NCBI RefSeq assembly: GCF_026965555.1
Contig: NZ_CP114040.1
Coordinates: 62,001-126,000, forward strand
DNA length: 64,000 bases
Direction of reading: 5' to 3'
Source: Nannocystis punicea
Lineage (GTDB): Bacteria > Myxococcota_A > Polyangia > Nannocystales > Nannocystaceae
Shown: one piece after another, positions 1 through 7,789 of the stretch
Layout: each line of letters opens with the position of its first letter
Numbering within the stretch: position 1 is the first letter of the stretch
Notes under the pieces: generated by a model
The model's database searches: none
What the model was told of the DNA's origin: nothing
What the model saw: the letters and a program-made list of their open reading frames with translations, nothing else
Translations under genes and position numbers: made by a program

Positions 1-244
1 GCTTCACCGGCACCCTGCGCTTGGCCTCGATCCGCACCACCGAGACGCGGCCCGGGGAGCCGACCAGCGGCTCCGGGCCCCCCCAGGCGAACCCGCGCAC
101 GTCGGGCGGCAGCGAACCATTCGCGCCGAGGTACAGCCGGCCCGCGCCGGGGCCCCACCACACACACGAGCACGCCCGCGCCTCGCCCTCGCCGATCAGC
201 GCCAGCGCCACGCTCGCCATGACCACGGTCCTCGCCCGCCGCAC
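1..244 (-). CDS. Exported protein of unknown function, 3' end cut by window edge
   Basis: Only the N-terminal ~81 residues are present; the reading frame runs off the left edge. I chose the GTG at 242-244 because it gives an Arg-rich n-region (VRRARTVV), a hydrophobic stretch (MASVALALIG) and then ARA before CSC, a plausible Sec signal peptide. An ATG at 218-220 is the alternative start and leaves no basic n-region. An in-frame stop lies at 254-256, so the gene cannot begin much further upstream. The mature part begins CSCVWWGPG and shows no domain I recognise. The frame is open throughout with strong G/C third positions. A TGTC...GACATGTC palindrome lies about 90 bp upstream. Confidence 0.6.
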   Translation of the reverse strand, partial: MRRARTVVMASVALALIGEGEARACSCVWWGPGAGRLYLGANGSLPPDVRGFAWGGPEPLVGSPGRVSVVRIEAKRRVPVK

Positions 245-657
245 GAGGCGACCTCAGCACGTCCCGCGAGGTCCGTCAACCTTCGCAGGGGGGTCCGCGA
301 GGTATCCTCTCTCTGGCGCAGCGGAGAGGATGTCTCAAGGGACATGTCGAGGATGCGCGGATCGTCGCGGCCGGTTGGTCGAAGACGTGGAGCTGGACGC
401 GTCACTCGTGCGGCGATCATGGTCCGGCGAGGTCAGCGACGGCGCTCGCCAAGGACGGCATCCATGGTCGTCGAGCGGGGTCGAGCGTCACCGGCCGGGG
501 CCCGTCGGGACCCGCCTGCAGGTCGAATCGGCCGAGCTCGCAGTCAGCCCGGCGAGCGTGATCCTCGACGGTCGCGGCGTGTACGACCTCGGCGCGATCG
601 TCGTGGAAACCGGACGGTGAGCCTCGCGGGCCGCGGCGAGGCCCCCGGCCCGCGGCT
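245..657. other. Intergenic region with a palindrome and a degenerate gene fragment
   Basis: No convincing intact gene. Contents are the palindrome at 331-348 and a stretch at about 534-652 that resembles 5828-5930. Both stretches share the start GAGCTCGCAGT, the end GCGGTGAGCC and CCGCGGCGAGGC, and in one plus-strand frame encode similar tails (AELAVSPAS...VVETGR and VELAVSQAS...IVEARR before a stop). I read both as decayed 3' ends of related genes, or copies of a dispersed sequence. Confidence 0.4.
331..348. repeat. GACATGTC-family palindrome, copy 1
   Basis: TGTC, a six-base spacer (TCAAGG) and GACATGTC. It sits between two minus-strand genes, about 87 bp upstream of the start of the truncated gene. 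Same design as the copies at 10164, 28279, 43939, 46352, 52630 and 53820. Confidence 0.6.
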
Positions 658-1086
658 CTACTGCCCCGGCTGGGGGGCCGCCGCCTGTCCCTTCGCGCTC
701 GCGGCGGACGACGGGCGCGCGAGCGCGGCCGGGAACATGCCGAGCGCGATGCACAGCGCCTCGCCGGCCTCGATCAACTCGTCGATCAGCATCTCGTCAC
801 CGACCGAGGCGTAGACCATCCGGCCGGCGTAGTTGATCATGTCGGTCCCGGCGTAGAGCTGCTCCGTCACGATCTCCGCGTCGACGCCGTCGAGGTCGAG
901 CGCGTTGGGGAGCAGGCGGTTGAACTCGGCCAGGTCCTCGCCGTTGTAGGCCATGTTGCCGGCGAGGTACTGCACGTGCTGGGTCTGGGTCCCGAGGTCG
1001 GCGCCGAGGAAGTTGTAGCGAATGTCGGTGTTCGCGACCTCGGCGACCCATTGACTGTCGATGATCTGAATCAGCAGAGCAGGCAT
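658..1086 (-). CDS. Small protein of unknown function, second gene of a two-gene unit
   Basis: 142 residues starting MPALLIQIIDSQWVAEV, with no signal peptide or membrane segment, so probably cytoplasmic or released with its partner. I do not recognise the family. The region around residues 20-110 is rich in Asp, Glu and Leu (for example LLPNALDLDGVDAEIV) and the last ~20 residues are Ala/Ser-rich and probably disordered. The ATG at 1084-1086 is preceded by AGGAGG with good spacing. That site starts right after the stop codon of the upstream gene (gap 11 bp), so the two are almost certainly co-transcribed and probably translationally coupled. The longer frame extending to 1509 is a shadow of the neighbouring gene. 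Confidence 0.75.
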   Translation of the reverse strand: MPALLIQIIDSQWVAEVANTDIRYNFLGADLGTQTQHVQYLAGNMAYNGEDLAEFNRLLPNALDLDGVDAEIVTEQLYAGTDMINYAGRMVYASVGDEMLIDELIEAGEALCIALGMFPAALARPSSAASAKGQAAAPQPGQ

Positions 1087-1097
1087 GGTGATCCTCC

Positions 1098-1559
1098 TCA
1101 GGCGTCCTGAATGGTGACGGCCACGGACAGGGTGGAGTGGGTCGAAGTCGGCACCGCGGTGATCTTGAAGCCGAGGCTCGACGACCAGGTGTAGTTGTCC
1201 GACGGGTCGGAGAGCTTCACCCAGTTGATGTTGCTGTTGTTCAGCGACGAATCGTTCATGTGGTACCAGTCGGGCCGGTCGCCCATGCCGATGACCTGGA
1301 GGCCCGCCCACAGCTTGACGCCGAACCGCTGGCTGCCGTTGTTCCAGCAGCACCAGATCCCGGCGTCGCCGTCGGCGATCGCGCCGGCCAGGTCCTGCTC
1401 GTATTTCAGGGTCCCCGAGCCCGAGTAGGCCTGCAGCGAGGTCGGCGGCTGCTGGCTGATGCCGGACACGCCTGCCTGGGTCTGCCACCCCATCGTGTCG
1501 CGGTGCCACAGGGTCGACGAGTAATTGATGAACGTTGCGGTCAGAACGGTGTTGGACAT
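1098..1559 (-). CDS. Small Trp/Asn-rich beta protein, possibly aegerolysin- or lectin-like
   Basis: 153 residues from the ATG at 1557-1559, which has AGGAG a few bases upstream; the frame could open 11 codons earlier at 1592 but without that site. There is no signal peptide. The sequence is rich in Trp, Ser, Thr and Asn (NYSSTLWHRD, WCCWNNGSQRFGVKLWAG, DRPDWYHMND), with alternating polar and hydrophobic residues typical of a small all-beta fold. It ends in a beta-like TLSVAVTIQDA. In size and composition it resembles small cytolysin/lectin folds such as aegerolysins or actinoporins, but I cannot assign a family from motifs. It is first in a unit with the 142-residue protein, suggesting a two-component protein pair. 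Confidence 0.75.
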   Translation of the reverse strand: MSNTVLTATFINYSSTLWHRDTMGWQTQAGVSGISQQPPTSLQAYSGSGTLKYEQDLAGAIADGDAGIWCCWNNGSQRFGVKLWAGLQVIGMGDRPDWYHMNDSSLNNSNINWVKLSDPSDNYTWSSSLGFKITAVPTSTHSTLSVAVTIQDA

Positions 1560-1671
1560 GATGCGCTCCTGTTCGGCGCTGCGGTGATTCATCCGCCGCG
1601 CGCCGCCTCGCCTGGGGAGTCGCGGGTCCCTCCGTTTTGATCAGACCGCGATACGAATTTTTTTCAGCGCG

Positions 1672-4377
1672 TCAGCGGGCGCGCCCCAGCGCCGAGAGCC
1701 GGGCGTCGAGCTCGGCGACCGCCGCGGCGCTGCCGGCGACCCGGGCCGTGGCCGCGCGCGCCTCGACCAGCGCTGCCAGGGCCCGATCGGCCTCGCCCAG
1801 GGCCAGGAGCGCCGCGCCCTTGCCGGCCAGGATCAGGCCGAGCAGCTCGTCGTCGACCGTCGGGGCCGCGCGCGCGATCGGCTCGGCCGCGGTGAACTCC
1901 GCCAGCGCCTCGGCCGGCCGGTCCAGCGCCAGCAGGCTCTCGCCGATGTTGTTCGCAGTGATCGCGCGGTGCACGTGGCCGGCCGGCAGGCTGCGGTCCT
2001 GCAGCGCCGCGGCCTCGCGGTAGGCCGCCAGCGCGCCCTCGTGATCGCCGCGCCAGAACTCCACCACGCCGAGGTTGATCAGCGCCGCCGGCAGGTCCTC
2101 GTGGCCCGGCGGCAGCACCCGGCCGTAGATCGCCAGCGCCCGCCGGCTGTGGTGCTCCGCGCGCCCGAATTCGCCGGCCTGCACCGCCTCGTGCGCCAGC
2201 GTCGTGTGCACCCGCGCCGCCTCGAGCCCGGCCGCCCCATGCGCCTCGGTCCACACCGCCAGCGCCGCCTCGAGCAGCCCGCGCGCCCGCGCGCCCTCGC
2301 CCTGCTGGATCAGCAGCGTCGCCATGTCGTGCGCGACCCGGGCGTACTGAGGGTGGCGGGCGCCGTAGAACGCGTCGGCGGCCGCCAACGCCGCCTCGAA
2401 GGTCGCCCGCGCCTCGGCCTCGCGTCCCAGCGCCTCGTAGGCGTTGGCGAGGCCCTGCTGGGCGCGGATCCGCGCGGCCTGCGGCCCGTCCACCGCCTCC
2501 AGCCGGGCCAGCACCTCGCGCTCCAGCCGGGCCGTCTCGTCGTGATGCCCGGCGTGGTACGCGGCGATCGCCCGCGCGAACTCCAGCTCGGCCCGGCGCA
2601 GACCCTGGTCGCCGAGCCGGTCGAGCGCCGCCGCGGCCCGCCGCGCCCACAGCTGCGCGCGCTCCGGCGCGATCTGCTGGCGCGCCGCCAGGGTCGTCAG
2701 CGCCAGCCAGGTGCTCGCCGCCAGGTCGTCCTCGCCGGCCGCCTCGGCCGTGTCGACCGCCTCGAGCAGCGCCGCCTCGGCCGCCTCGATCTCGCCTCGC
2801 TCGGCCCGCAGCTCGCCGACTGCGAGGAGCGCGTCCGCGCGGGCCGCGGGGTCGACCGCCAGGTCCGCGCGCGCCAGCGCGCTCTCGGCCAGCCGCCGCG
2901 CCTCGGCCAGGTCGCCGGTGGCTGCGTAAGCGCGCGCGGTGATCAAGGTCCGCCGCAGTGCCTCGCCCCCGTCGCGCGCCGGCGCGCCCGTGGAGCGCGA
3001 CACCAGCGCGGACGCGCCCGTCCCGGCGCACGCCTCCAGCCGCGGCAGCGCCTCGACCGCGGCGATCGAGCGCTCGACCGCCGCGCGCTCGCCGGCCGCC
3101 AGCCGCTCGATCAGGGCGGCGACGGCGGCAGCGCTGCGCTCGAGGCAGATCCGGCGCGCCTCGAGCCGGCCGGGCGAGTGCAGCGCCGAGGTCTCGCACA
3201 GCTGGCGACGCGCCGCCTGCCACGCCTGGACATAGGCGCCGAGGCTCGCGTCGACGCGCTGCCAGGCGCCGGCCGCCAGCGTCAGCCCCGAGCCGCGGAA
3301 CGCCGCCGCCAGGGCGGCCCTTTGGGCGGGGTTCCAGGCGGCATCGAGCCCGCGGTCGACCGCCGCGCACGCGTCGATCGCCGCCGGCGGGTCCGGCAGC
3401 CACGCCCCGGCCGACCCGCCGAGCGCCAGCAGCCCGCCCGCCAGCCCGATCCGCCGCCGCGTCCGTCCCGGGTCGCGCTCCAGCGCCGCGCACAGCGCCG
3501 CGAGCGTCGGGTGCCGCCGCTCGGGCGCGGCCGCCATCCCGCGCGCCAGCTCGCGGTCGAGCCAGCGCGGGTGCTCCGGGCGTCGCCGGGCCGGCGGCGC
3601 CGGGTCGCGGCCCGGCACCCAGCCGTGCAGCGCCTCGAACAGCGAGCAGCACAGGCTGTAGATGTCGCTGCGAGCGTCCGGCGCGCGTCCGACCAGCTGC
3701 TCCGGCGCCGCGTAGCCGACCGTCCCGCCCAGCGTCGAGCCCACGCCCCCCGGCGACCCGTCCGTGCCCGCCTCCGGCGCCGGACCGGCCACGCGCGCCA
3801 GGCCGAAGTCGACCACGTACACGTGCTCGTCGGTGTCGACGAGCGCGTTGTCCGGCTTGAAGTCGCAGTGGACCAGCCCGGCCGCGTGCGCGGCCGCCAA
3901 CCCGCGCGCGGCCGCCACGTACAGCCGCACCGTCGCCCGCCACGGCCGCGCCGCCTCGCGCTGCCACGCCCGCAGCGTCCGCCCGCGGATCAGCGCCATG
4001 GCGATGTACACGTGCCCGTCGACCGCGCCGACCTCGTGGATCTGGACCACGTGCGGGTGCGACAGCCGGGCCAGCAGCCGCGCCTCGCGGAGCAGCCGCG
4101 CCTCCTCGCCGGGGCCTGCGCGATCGGAGCGCGTCAGCTTGAGCGCGACCTCGCGGCCGAGCGCCGGATCGTGCGCGGCATAGACCTCGCCCATGCCGCC
4201 GGCACCCAGGCGCCGCCGCAGCTCGTAGCGACCGATCGACGGCCGCGGCTGCGGCTCGTCGAACAGCGCCGCCGCCACGGCCGCCTTGCCGCGCGCGTAC
4301 TCGCGGTCGTGCACCAGCCGCGGAGCCGCCAGCGCGGCCGCCAGCCCGCCCGCGCCGTCGCTCTCGCTCGCCGTCAC
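1672..4377 (-). CDS. Ser/Thr protein kinase with C-terminal TPR domain
   Basis: 901 residues. An N-terminal PknB-type kinase domain spans about residues 50-310: glycine loop GAGGMGEVY (58-66), beta-3 lysine in VALK (80), catalytic loop HCDFKPDN (170-177; Cys replaces the usual Arg of HRD) and DFG (190-192). All ATP- and Mg-binding residues are present, so it should be active; the HCD form makes it a non-RD kinase. A hydrophobic stretch near 340-360 (LAGGLLALGGSAGAWL) may be a single membrane span. The remaining ~500 residues are Ala/Leu/Glu-rich helical repeats of TPR type, likely a sensing or docking module. It follows the ECF sigma gene by 12 bp, the sigma-kinase pairing common in large myxobacterial genomes, so the kinase may control that sigma factor. 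Confidence 0.93.
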   Translation of the reverse strand: MTASESDGAGGLAAALAAPRLVHDREYARGKAAVAAALFDEPQPRPSIGRYELRRRLGAGGMGEVYAAHDPALGREVALKLTRSDRAGPGEEARLLREARLLARLSHPHVVQIHEVGAVDGHVYIAMALIRGRTLRAWQREAARPWRATVRLYVAAARGLAAAHAAGLVHCDFKPDNALVDTDEHVYVVDFGLARVAGPAPEAGTDGSPGGVGSTLGGTVGYAAPEQLVGRAPDARSDIYSLCCSLFEALHGWVPGRDPAPPARRRPEHPRWLDRELARGMAAAPERRHPTLAALCAALERDPGRTRRRIGLAGGLLALGGSAGAWLPDPPAAIDACAAVDRGLDAAWNPAQRAALAAAFRGSGLTLAAGAWQRVDASLGAYVQAWQAARRQLCETSALHSPGRLEARRICLERSAAAVAALIERLAAGERAAVERSIAAVEALPRLEACAGTGASALVSRSTGAPARDGGEALRRTLITARAYAATGDLAEARRLAESALARADLAVDPAARADALLAVGELRAERGEIEAAEAALLEAVDTAEAAGEDDLAASTWLALTTLAARQQIAPERAQLWARRAAAALDRLGDQGLRRAELEFARAIAAYHAGHHDETARLEREVLARLEAVDGPQAARIRAQQGLANAYEALGREAEARATFEAALAAADAFYGARHPQYARVAHDMATLLIQQGEGARARGLLEAALAVWTEAHGAAGLEAARVHTTLAHEAVQAGEFGRAEHHSRRALAIYGRVLPPGHEDLPAALINLGVVEFWRGDHEGALAAYREAAALQDRSLPAGHVHRAITANNIGESLLALDRPAEALAEFTAAEPIARAAPTVDDELLGLILAGKGAALLALGEADRALAALVEARAATARVAGSAAAVAELDARLSALGRAR

Positions 4378-4389
4378 CTGTCCTCCGGG

Positions 4390-5010
4390 TCAGTCGATCG
4401 ATTCGCGCTGGTCTCGCAGCTGCAGCGCCCACCGCTCGAGGTTCTCGCGCGTCGAGGCCAGCCGCGCCGGCGCCTCGCCGAGCCGGTCGAGCGACGCCTC
4501 GAGCAGCTCGAGCGCGCGGCGCAGGCGGCTGCGCGCCGTGGGGTGCGGCGTGCGCAGGACCTCCGCGATCTCGGCGGTCGTCATCGACTCCCAGAATCGC
4601 AGCTCGATGATCACCTGATAGTTGAGGGGGATCCGCCGCAGCGCCTCGAGCAAGAGCCGCTGGTCCTCGGCCTCGGCGCGCAGGGTGCTGACGCCCGGCG
4701 AAAGGTCCTGCAGGGTGGCCTCCTCGCCGATGTCGACCGTCTCGCCGACCCGCTGGCGCCGACGAAAGTGGTCGCGCAGCACGTTGTGGGCGATGGCGAA
4801 CAGGTACGAGCGGAAGCTCGCGGCCGTGCGCAGGCGATCGCTGCCGGCCACGCAGGCGGCGAAGACCTCCTGCACGAGGTCGTCGCTGCCGTGATCGATC
4901 TTGCCGCGGAAGAAGCGGGCGATCGAATCATAGTAGCGCTCGAACAATTGCTTGCCCGCGCCGCGGTCGCCGGCCCGCCACGCGGTGAGGAGCGCGCCGT
5001 CGTCCGCCAT
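4390..5010 (-). CDS. ECF-type RNA polymerase sigma factor
   Basis: 206 residues from the ATG at 5008-5010, which has GCGAGGG just upstream; the frame is open for another 44 Arg-rich codons that look like 5' untranslated sequence. Region 2 is clear (LFERYYDSIARFFRGKI, then SDDLVQEVFAA, then SFRSYLFAIAHNVLRDHFRRR). Region 4 follows (LRRIPLNYQVIIELRFWE, MTTAEIAEVL, ARSRLRRALELLE). It should direct RNA polymerase to a specific promoter set. It is the first gene of a unit with the downstream kinase (12 bp gap) and is divergent from the gene at 5148. No anti-sigma gene is next to it, consistent with sigma factors controlled through a Ser/Thr kinase, which is inference here. Confidence 0.92.
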   Translation of the reverse strand: MADDGALLTAWRAGDRGAGKQLFERYYDSIARFFRGKIDHGSDDLVQEVFAACVAGSDRLRTAASFRSYLFAIAHNVLRDHFRRRQRVGETVDIGEEATLQDLSPGVSTLRAEAEDQRLLLEALRRIPLNYQVIIELRFWESMTTAEIAEVLRTPHPTARSRLRRALELLEASLDRLGEAPARLASTRENLERWALQLRDQRESID

Positions 5011-5147
5011 CCCTCGCTGGGTTACCACGCGCCGCGCGGCCGCGGCAAGCGACCCCGGGTGCGCCGGGCGGGATCGCGCCGCTGCGCGATCCTGAGCCGC
5101 AGCGCGGCGCTTCCCCGCGATCGATCGCTTCACTATAGTCACCGTCG

Positions 5148-5546
5148 ATGACCATCTATGAATCGAGCACTCCGGTCTTGATGGAGGTGCAGAGCGACGG
5201 GGCCGGCTATGCGCTGATCCTGCTGTCGGCGGCCGCCGGGCCCATGGCGCTCGGCGCCACCGACGCGGCCCGAGCCTCGACCGTGGGCGTCGGCGTCGAG
5301 GTCCGCGTCAGCCCCGCCGACCCCGACATCACGATCGACAGCGTCACCGCCACCCCGATCCGCGACGCCCCGAGCACGGTCGCGTGGACCGTCGACAGCG
5401 GCACCCAGGTCACCGCATTCCCGGCGCCGGAGACGGAGGGCGAGTACATGTGGGACCTCGTCGTCACCGTCACGGTCGGACCGAGCGTTCACCGCCGAGT
5501 CGTGCAGCTCGACCCGAAGATGATCGTCCGCAAGACCTTCCCGTGA
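5148..5546 (+). CDS. Hypothetical protein, probable small beta-sandwich
   Basis: 132 residues starting MTIYESSTPVLMEV. No signal peptide. Val/Thr/Asp-rich alternating patterns (TVGVGVEVRVSPADPDITID; MWDLVVTVTVGPSVHRRVVQL) suggest a small immunoglobulin-like beta fold. I do not recognise the family. The minus-strand overlap (5207-5473) has poorer composition, so I favour the plus strand. It is divergent from the sigma-kinase unit, with about 137 bp between starts that must hold both promoters. Confidence 0.65.
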   Translation: MTIYESSTPVLMEVQSDGAGYALILLSAAAGPMALGATDAARASTVGVGVEVRVSPADPDITIDSVTATPIRDAPSTVAWTVDSGTQVTAFPAPETEGEYMWDLVVTVTVGPSVHRRVVQLDPKMIVRKTFP

Positions 5547-5965
5547 CGATCCATCCGGCGCGCAGCCCCATGGTGGTGGATGAGGGCTGGTCACCCGGTC
5601 GACGATGTCGATATCGGCAGGGCGGCAACCGCCACCGAATGGTGGTGGTTCGCTCGGGAGCAGGCAGACGGGCGCGGAGCGTTCGCGGGCCCTCACAGCA
5701 TTCATGAGCTCGCCCGATTCGTATGACTTCTGACGGTTCGTCTCGCTCGATGCGCAGGACCGTCAGGTCGGCGGGGACGGCCGCTTCACCGCGAACTGCA
5801 CACGGGCAGCTGCGAGTCGCGTGGGTCGAGCTCGCAGTGAGCCAGGCGAGCTCGACCCACGACGACCTCGGCACGCGCATCGTGGAGGCGAGGCGGTGAG
5901 CCGAGCGCGTCCCGCGGCGAGGCTCCGGTCGTTCGCTGCGACGAAGTTCGGGTACCATCCGCGGC
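5547..5965. other. Intergenic region with a degenerate gene fragment
   Basis: No intact gene is supported. The part at 5828-5930 is related to 534-652 (see that entry) and encodes a matching C-terminal tail before a stop at about 5897. The opposite-strand frame over this region is Arg/Pro-rich and looks like a shadow. Confidence 0.4.
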
Positions 5966-6481
5966 GTGTCCGAGCTGTTCGCCGCAGCCGTCTCGATCGC
6001 CCCGACGCGGCGGCGTCGCTTCCTGTGGGCCGCCTGGTGGACCGCGCCGCCGTCGCGGGAGCCGTTTCGCCGGCCGGACGCCTCGGAGGGGGGCGCGCGC
6101 ACGCGGGACGAGGCGCTGCGCCGGGCCGAGAAGGCGGCAGGGCGCACGTTGGTGCAGATCGAGCCGCTGTGGGCGCGCGCGTGGGGCCGCGTGCTGATGG
6201 GCGAGCCGCCGTTCACGCAGGCCACGAGCGAGACGACGCGAGCCGCGCCACGAGCGAGCCGCGAGCCGGAGCCGGCGTCGATCTGGCAGCTCCTCGGGCT
6301 CACGCCGCAGGCCAGTGTCGCGGAGATCCGCGCAGCCTTTCGCCAGCGCGCCCTCGTCACCCACCCGGACCGCGGCGGCGATCCGGAGGCCTTCCGCGCG
6401 CTCCGCGAGGCCCACGACGAGGCCCTCGCCCGCCGCGCGCGCACCGGCAAGCGACCGCGCCGCAAGCGGCCGGAGTCGTGA
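5966..6481 (+). CDS. J-domain (DnaJ-like) protein
   Basis: 171 residues starting at GTG. The C-terminal ~60 residues form a J domain: IWQLLGLTPQASVAEIRAAF (helices I-II), then RALVTHPDRGG with the invariant HPD that stimulates Hsp70 ATPase, then DPEAFRALREAHDEAL (helix III). The end is very basic (RRARTGKRPRRKRPES). The N-terminal ~100 residues have no domain I recognise. J domains recruit an Hsp70 (DnaK) to particular clients. With no Gly/Phe or zinc region this is a class C type co-chaperone. The stop is followed by an A/T run (6486-6501), unusual in this GC-rich DNA and possibly a transcription end. Confidence 0.85.
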   Translation: MSELFAAAVSIAPTRRRRFLWAAWWTAPPSREPFRRPDASEGGARTRDEALRRAEKAAGRTLVQIEPLWARAWGRVLMGEPPFTQATSETTRAAPRASREPEPASIWQLLGLTPQASVAEIRAAFRQRALVTHPDRGGDPEAFRALREAHDEALARRARTGKRPRRKRPES

Positions 6482-6779
6482 CCACTTTTTTGAAATTTAA
6501 AAGGACGCTCCGTGGGTGAGAGGTCGAAGTCGCTGCTCGTAGTTCGCCCTGCGTGACTCGTCCTGGCTCGGCGCACTGTGCCGCCACATGTGTCAGCGGT
6601 GTGCCGGCACCGCAAGCGTGCCGCTTCGGGTGGACGCAGCGGATTCCGCGTCCAAGCCGTGGCACGACGCTTGCTCATACACCTGCGGAGGGCGGTCGTC
6701 GCCGCGGCGAATCGCGGCATTACGGCTGCGCCCTCTGAACGTGCTCCACCTGCCCGCGATGCGGGCCATCGAGGTTATC
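6482..6779. other. Intergenic, 5' region of the lipoprotein gene
   Basis: Begins with an A/T-rich stretch (CTTTTTTGAAATTTAAAAGG) directly after the J-domain gene. A plus-strand frame is open from 6588 and continuous with the next gene, but its composition is unlike a signal peptide, so I treat it as untranslated. No other feature seen. Confidence 0.4.
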
Positions 6780-7403
6780 ATGTCTCTTCATACCCAGAAT
6801 GCGTGGTTTGTCCTGCCCCTGCTGGCGGTCTCGCTGCTATGCGCCTGCGACGACGAGCTCGACGTCGGACTCGAAGTGCCGGGCGACGATGTCGAGCTGC
6901 GCGACGGGGATCTGAGCCTGTGCGGGAGCGTCCCGGCCCACGCGACGGTGACGCTGAACGGTTCCGGCACCTACGTGGCGAATGCGCCCCAAGCGAGCAT
7001 GGGCCAGTCCGGTTGTGACCACCGCTTCGTCGTCGACTTCATCAACGCCGGCGGCGGCACGGTCAACCTCATCCCCGACCTGCACCACTTCCTCTGGACG
7101 GATGCGAGCTGGCCGTACAGCGACGAGTCGTCCTGCATCAAGGCGTACGCGATCATGGATGTGTACACGATGCCCCAGGTCGGGTTCCTGTCCAAGGACA
7201 GCAGCATTGTATACCAGGGTGAGTGGATCGACGGCGCCTGCAAGCCCGTCGCGCTCGAGGGCACCCGAAGGACGAGCGTCCAGGGGGCCTGGAAGATCCG
7301 CCTGGCCAATCGCGCCTGGGTGGAGGTGGAAGAATGCACGATCAGCGGCTGCGTCGTCGCCGATCTCGACACGTGGGCCCGCGCGAAGGTCGTCGTCCCC
7401 TGA
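6780..7403 (+). CDS. Predicted lipoprotein of unknown function
   Basis: 207 residues from ATG 6780, with GAGG a few bases upstream. Signal peptide MSLHTQNAWFVLPLLAVSLLCAC ends in an LLCAC lipobox; the next residues are DDELD, so Asp is at +2. The mature protein has scattered cysteines (DLSLCGS, GQSGCDH, SSCIKA, DGACKP, EECTISGC), probably disulphide-bonded, and beta-type alternation. An internal stretch (DHRFVVDFINAGGG) has no family I can name. IS630 copy 1 begins 31 bp after the stop codon, so the element separates the gene from its original downstream sequence. Confidence 0.8.
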   Translation: MSLHTQNAWFVLPLLAVSLLCACDDELDVGLEVPGDDVELRDGDLSLCGSVPAHATVTLNGSGTYVANAPQASMGQSGCDHRFVVDFINAGGGTVNLIPDLHHFLWTDASWPYSDESSCIKAYAIMDVYTMPQVGFLSKDSSIVYQGEWIDGACKPVALEGTRRTSVQGAWKIRLANRAWVEVEECTISGCVVADLDTWARAKVVVP

Positions 7404-7434
7404 GCCGAAAAGAAACACCGGCGCCGCGTTGCGA

Positions 7435-7467
7435 CTAGTACATCCGGCCCGAAGTTCTCCAGGGGTT
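7435..7467. repeat. Left terminal inverted repeat of IS630 copy 1
   Basis: Starts CTAGTAC and ends CCAGGGGTT; its reverse complement recurs at 8963-8995 with three mismatches (positions 8, 9 and 12 from the end). Confidence 0.9.
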
Positions 7468-7468
7468 G

Positions 7469-7789
7469 CTAGGCCCTCTCTGCAAGGGTCCAGCCGAAGT
7501 TGCCGAGGAGCAGCTCGAGCAGTTCGTCGCGAGAGGCGCGGAAGGGTGTTGGTTCCCAGCGCCCGGTATGGGTAGCCATCTCCAGCTGCCACAAGTTGGC
7601 GGCGAGACGGCGCAGGCGCGCGTGCGGGATCGGATCGTGGGTGGGACCGGACTCGAGGGTGATGAGCGGGGCGCGATGCCGGACACGGATATGTGCGAGG
7701 CCCTGGTGTTGGCGCAGGAACTGCTCGACAGCGCGAGCGTCATCGTCCGATTTCGCAGCGGCGTTGCGGGTGGTGCGTGGACGGCTCAT
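7469..7789 (-). CDS. Second (accessory) ORF of the IS630-type element, copy 1
   Basis: 106 residues, MSRPRTTRNAAAKSDDDARA..., ending LGNFGWTLAERA. Its ATG overlaps the transposase stop as ATGA (7786-7789), so it is probably translated by coupling. It ends 2 bp before the left inverted repeat. Most IS630 elements encode only the transposase. This small protein resembles no DDE domain; it carries two basic/acidic patches and no obvious HTH. It is identical in both copies, the single base change within it (7646) being silent. Function unknown; a regulator of transposition is one possibility. Confidence 0.75.
   Translation of the reverse strand: MSRPRTTRNAAAKSDDDARAVEQFLRQHQGLAHIRVRHRAPLITLESGPTHDPIPHARLRRLAANLWQLEMATHTGRWEPTPFRASRDELLELLLGNFGWTLAERA

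Noticed and set aside
1969..5151. 1060-codon plus-strand open frame
   Set aside because: Arg/Gln/Leu-rich shadow of the kinase-TPR and sigma genes on the minus strand, which have clear motifs.
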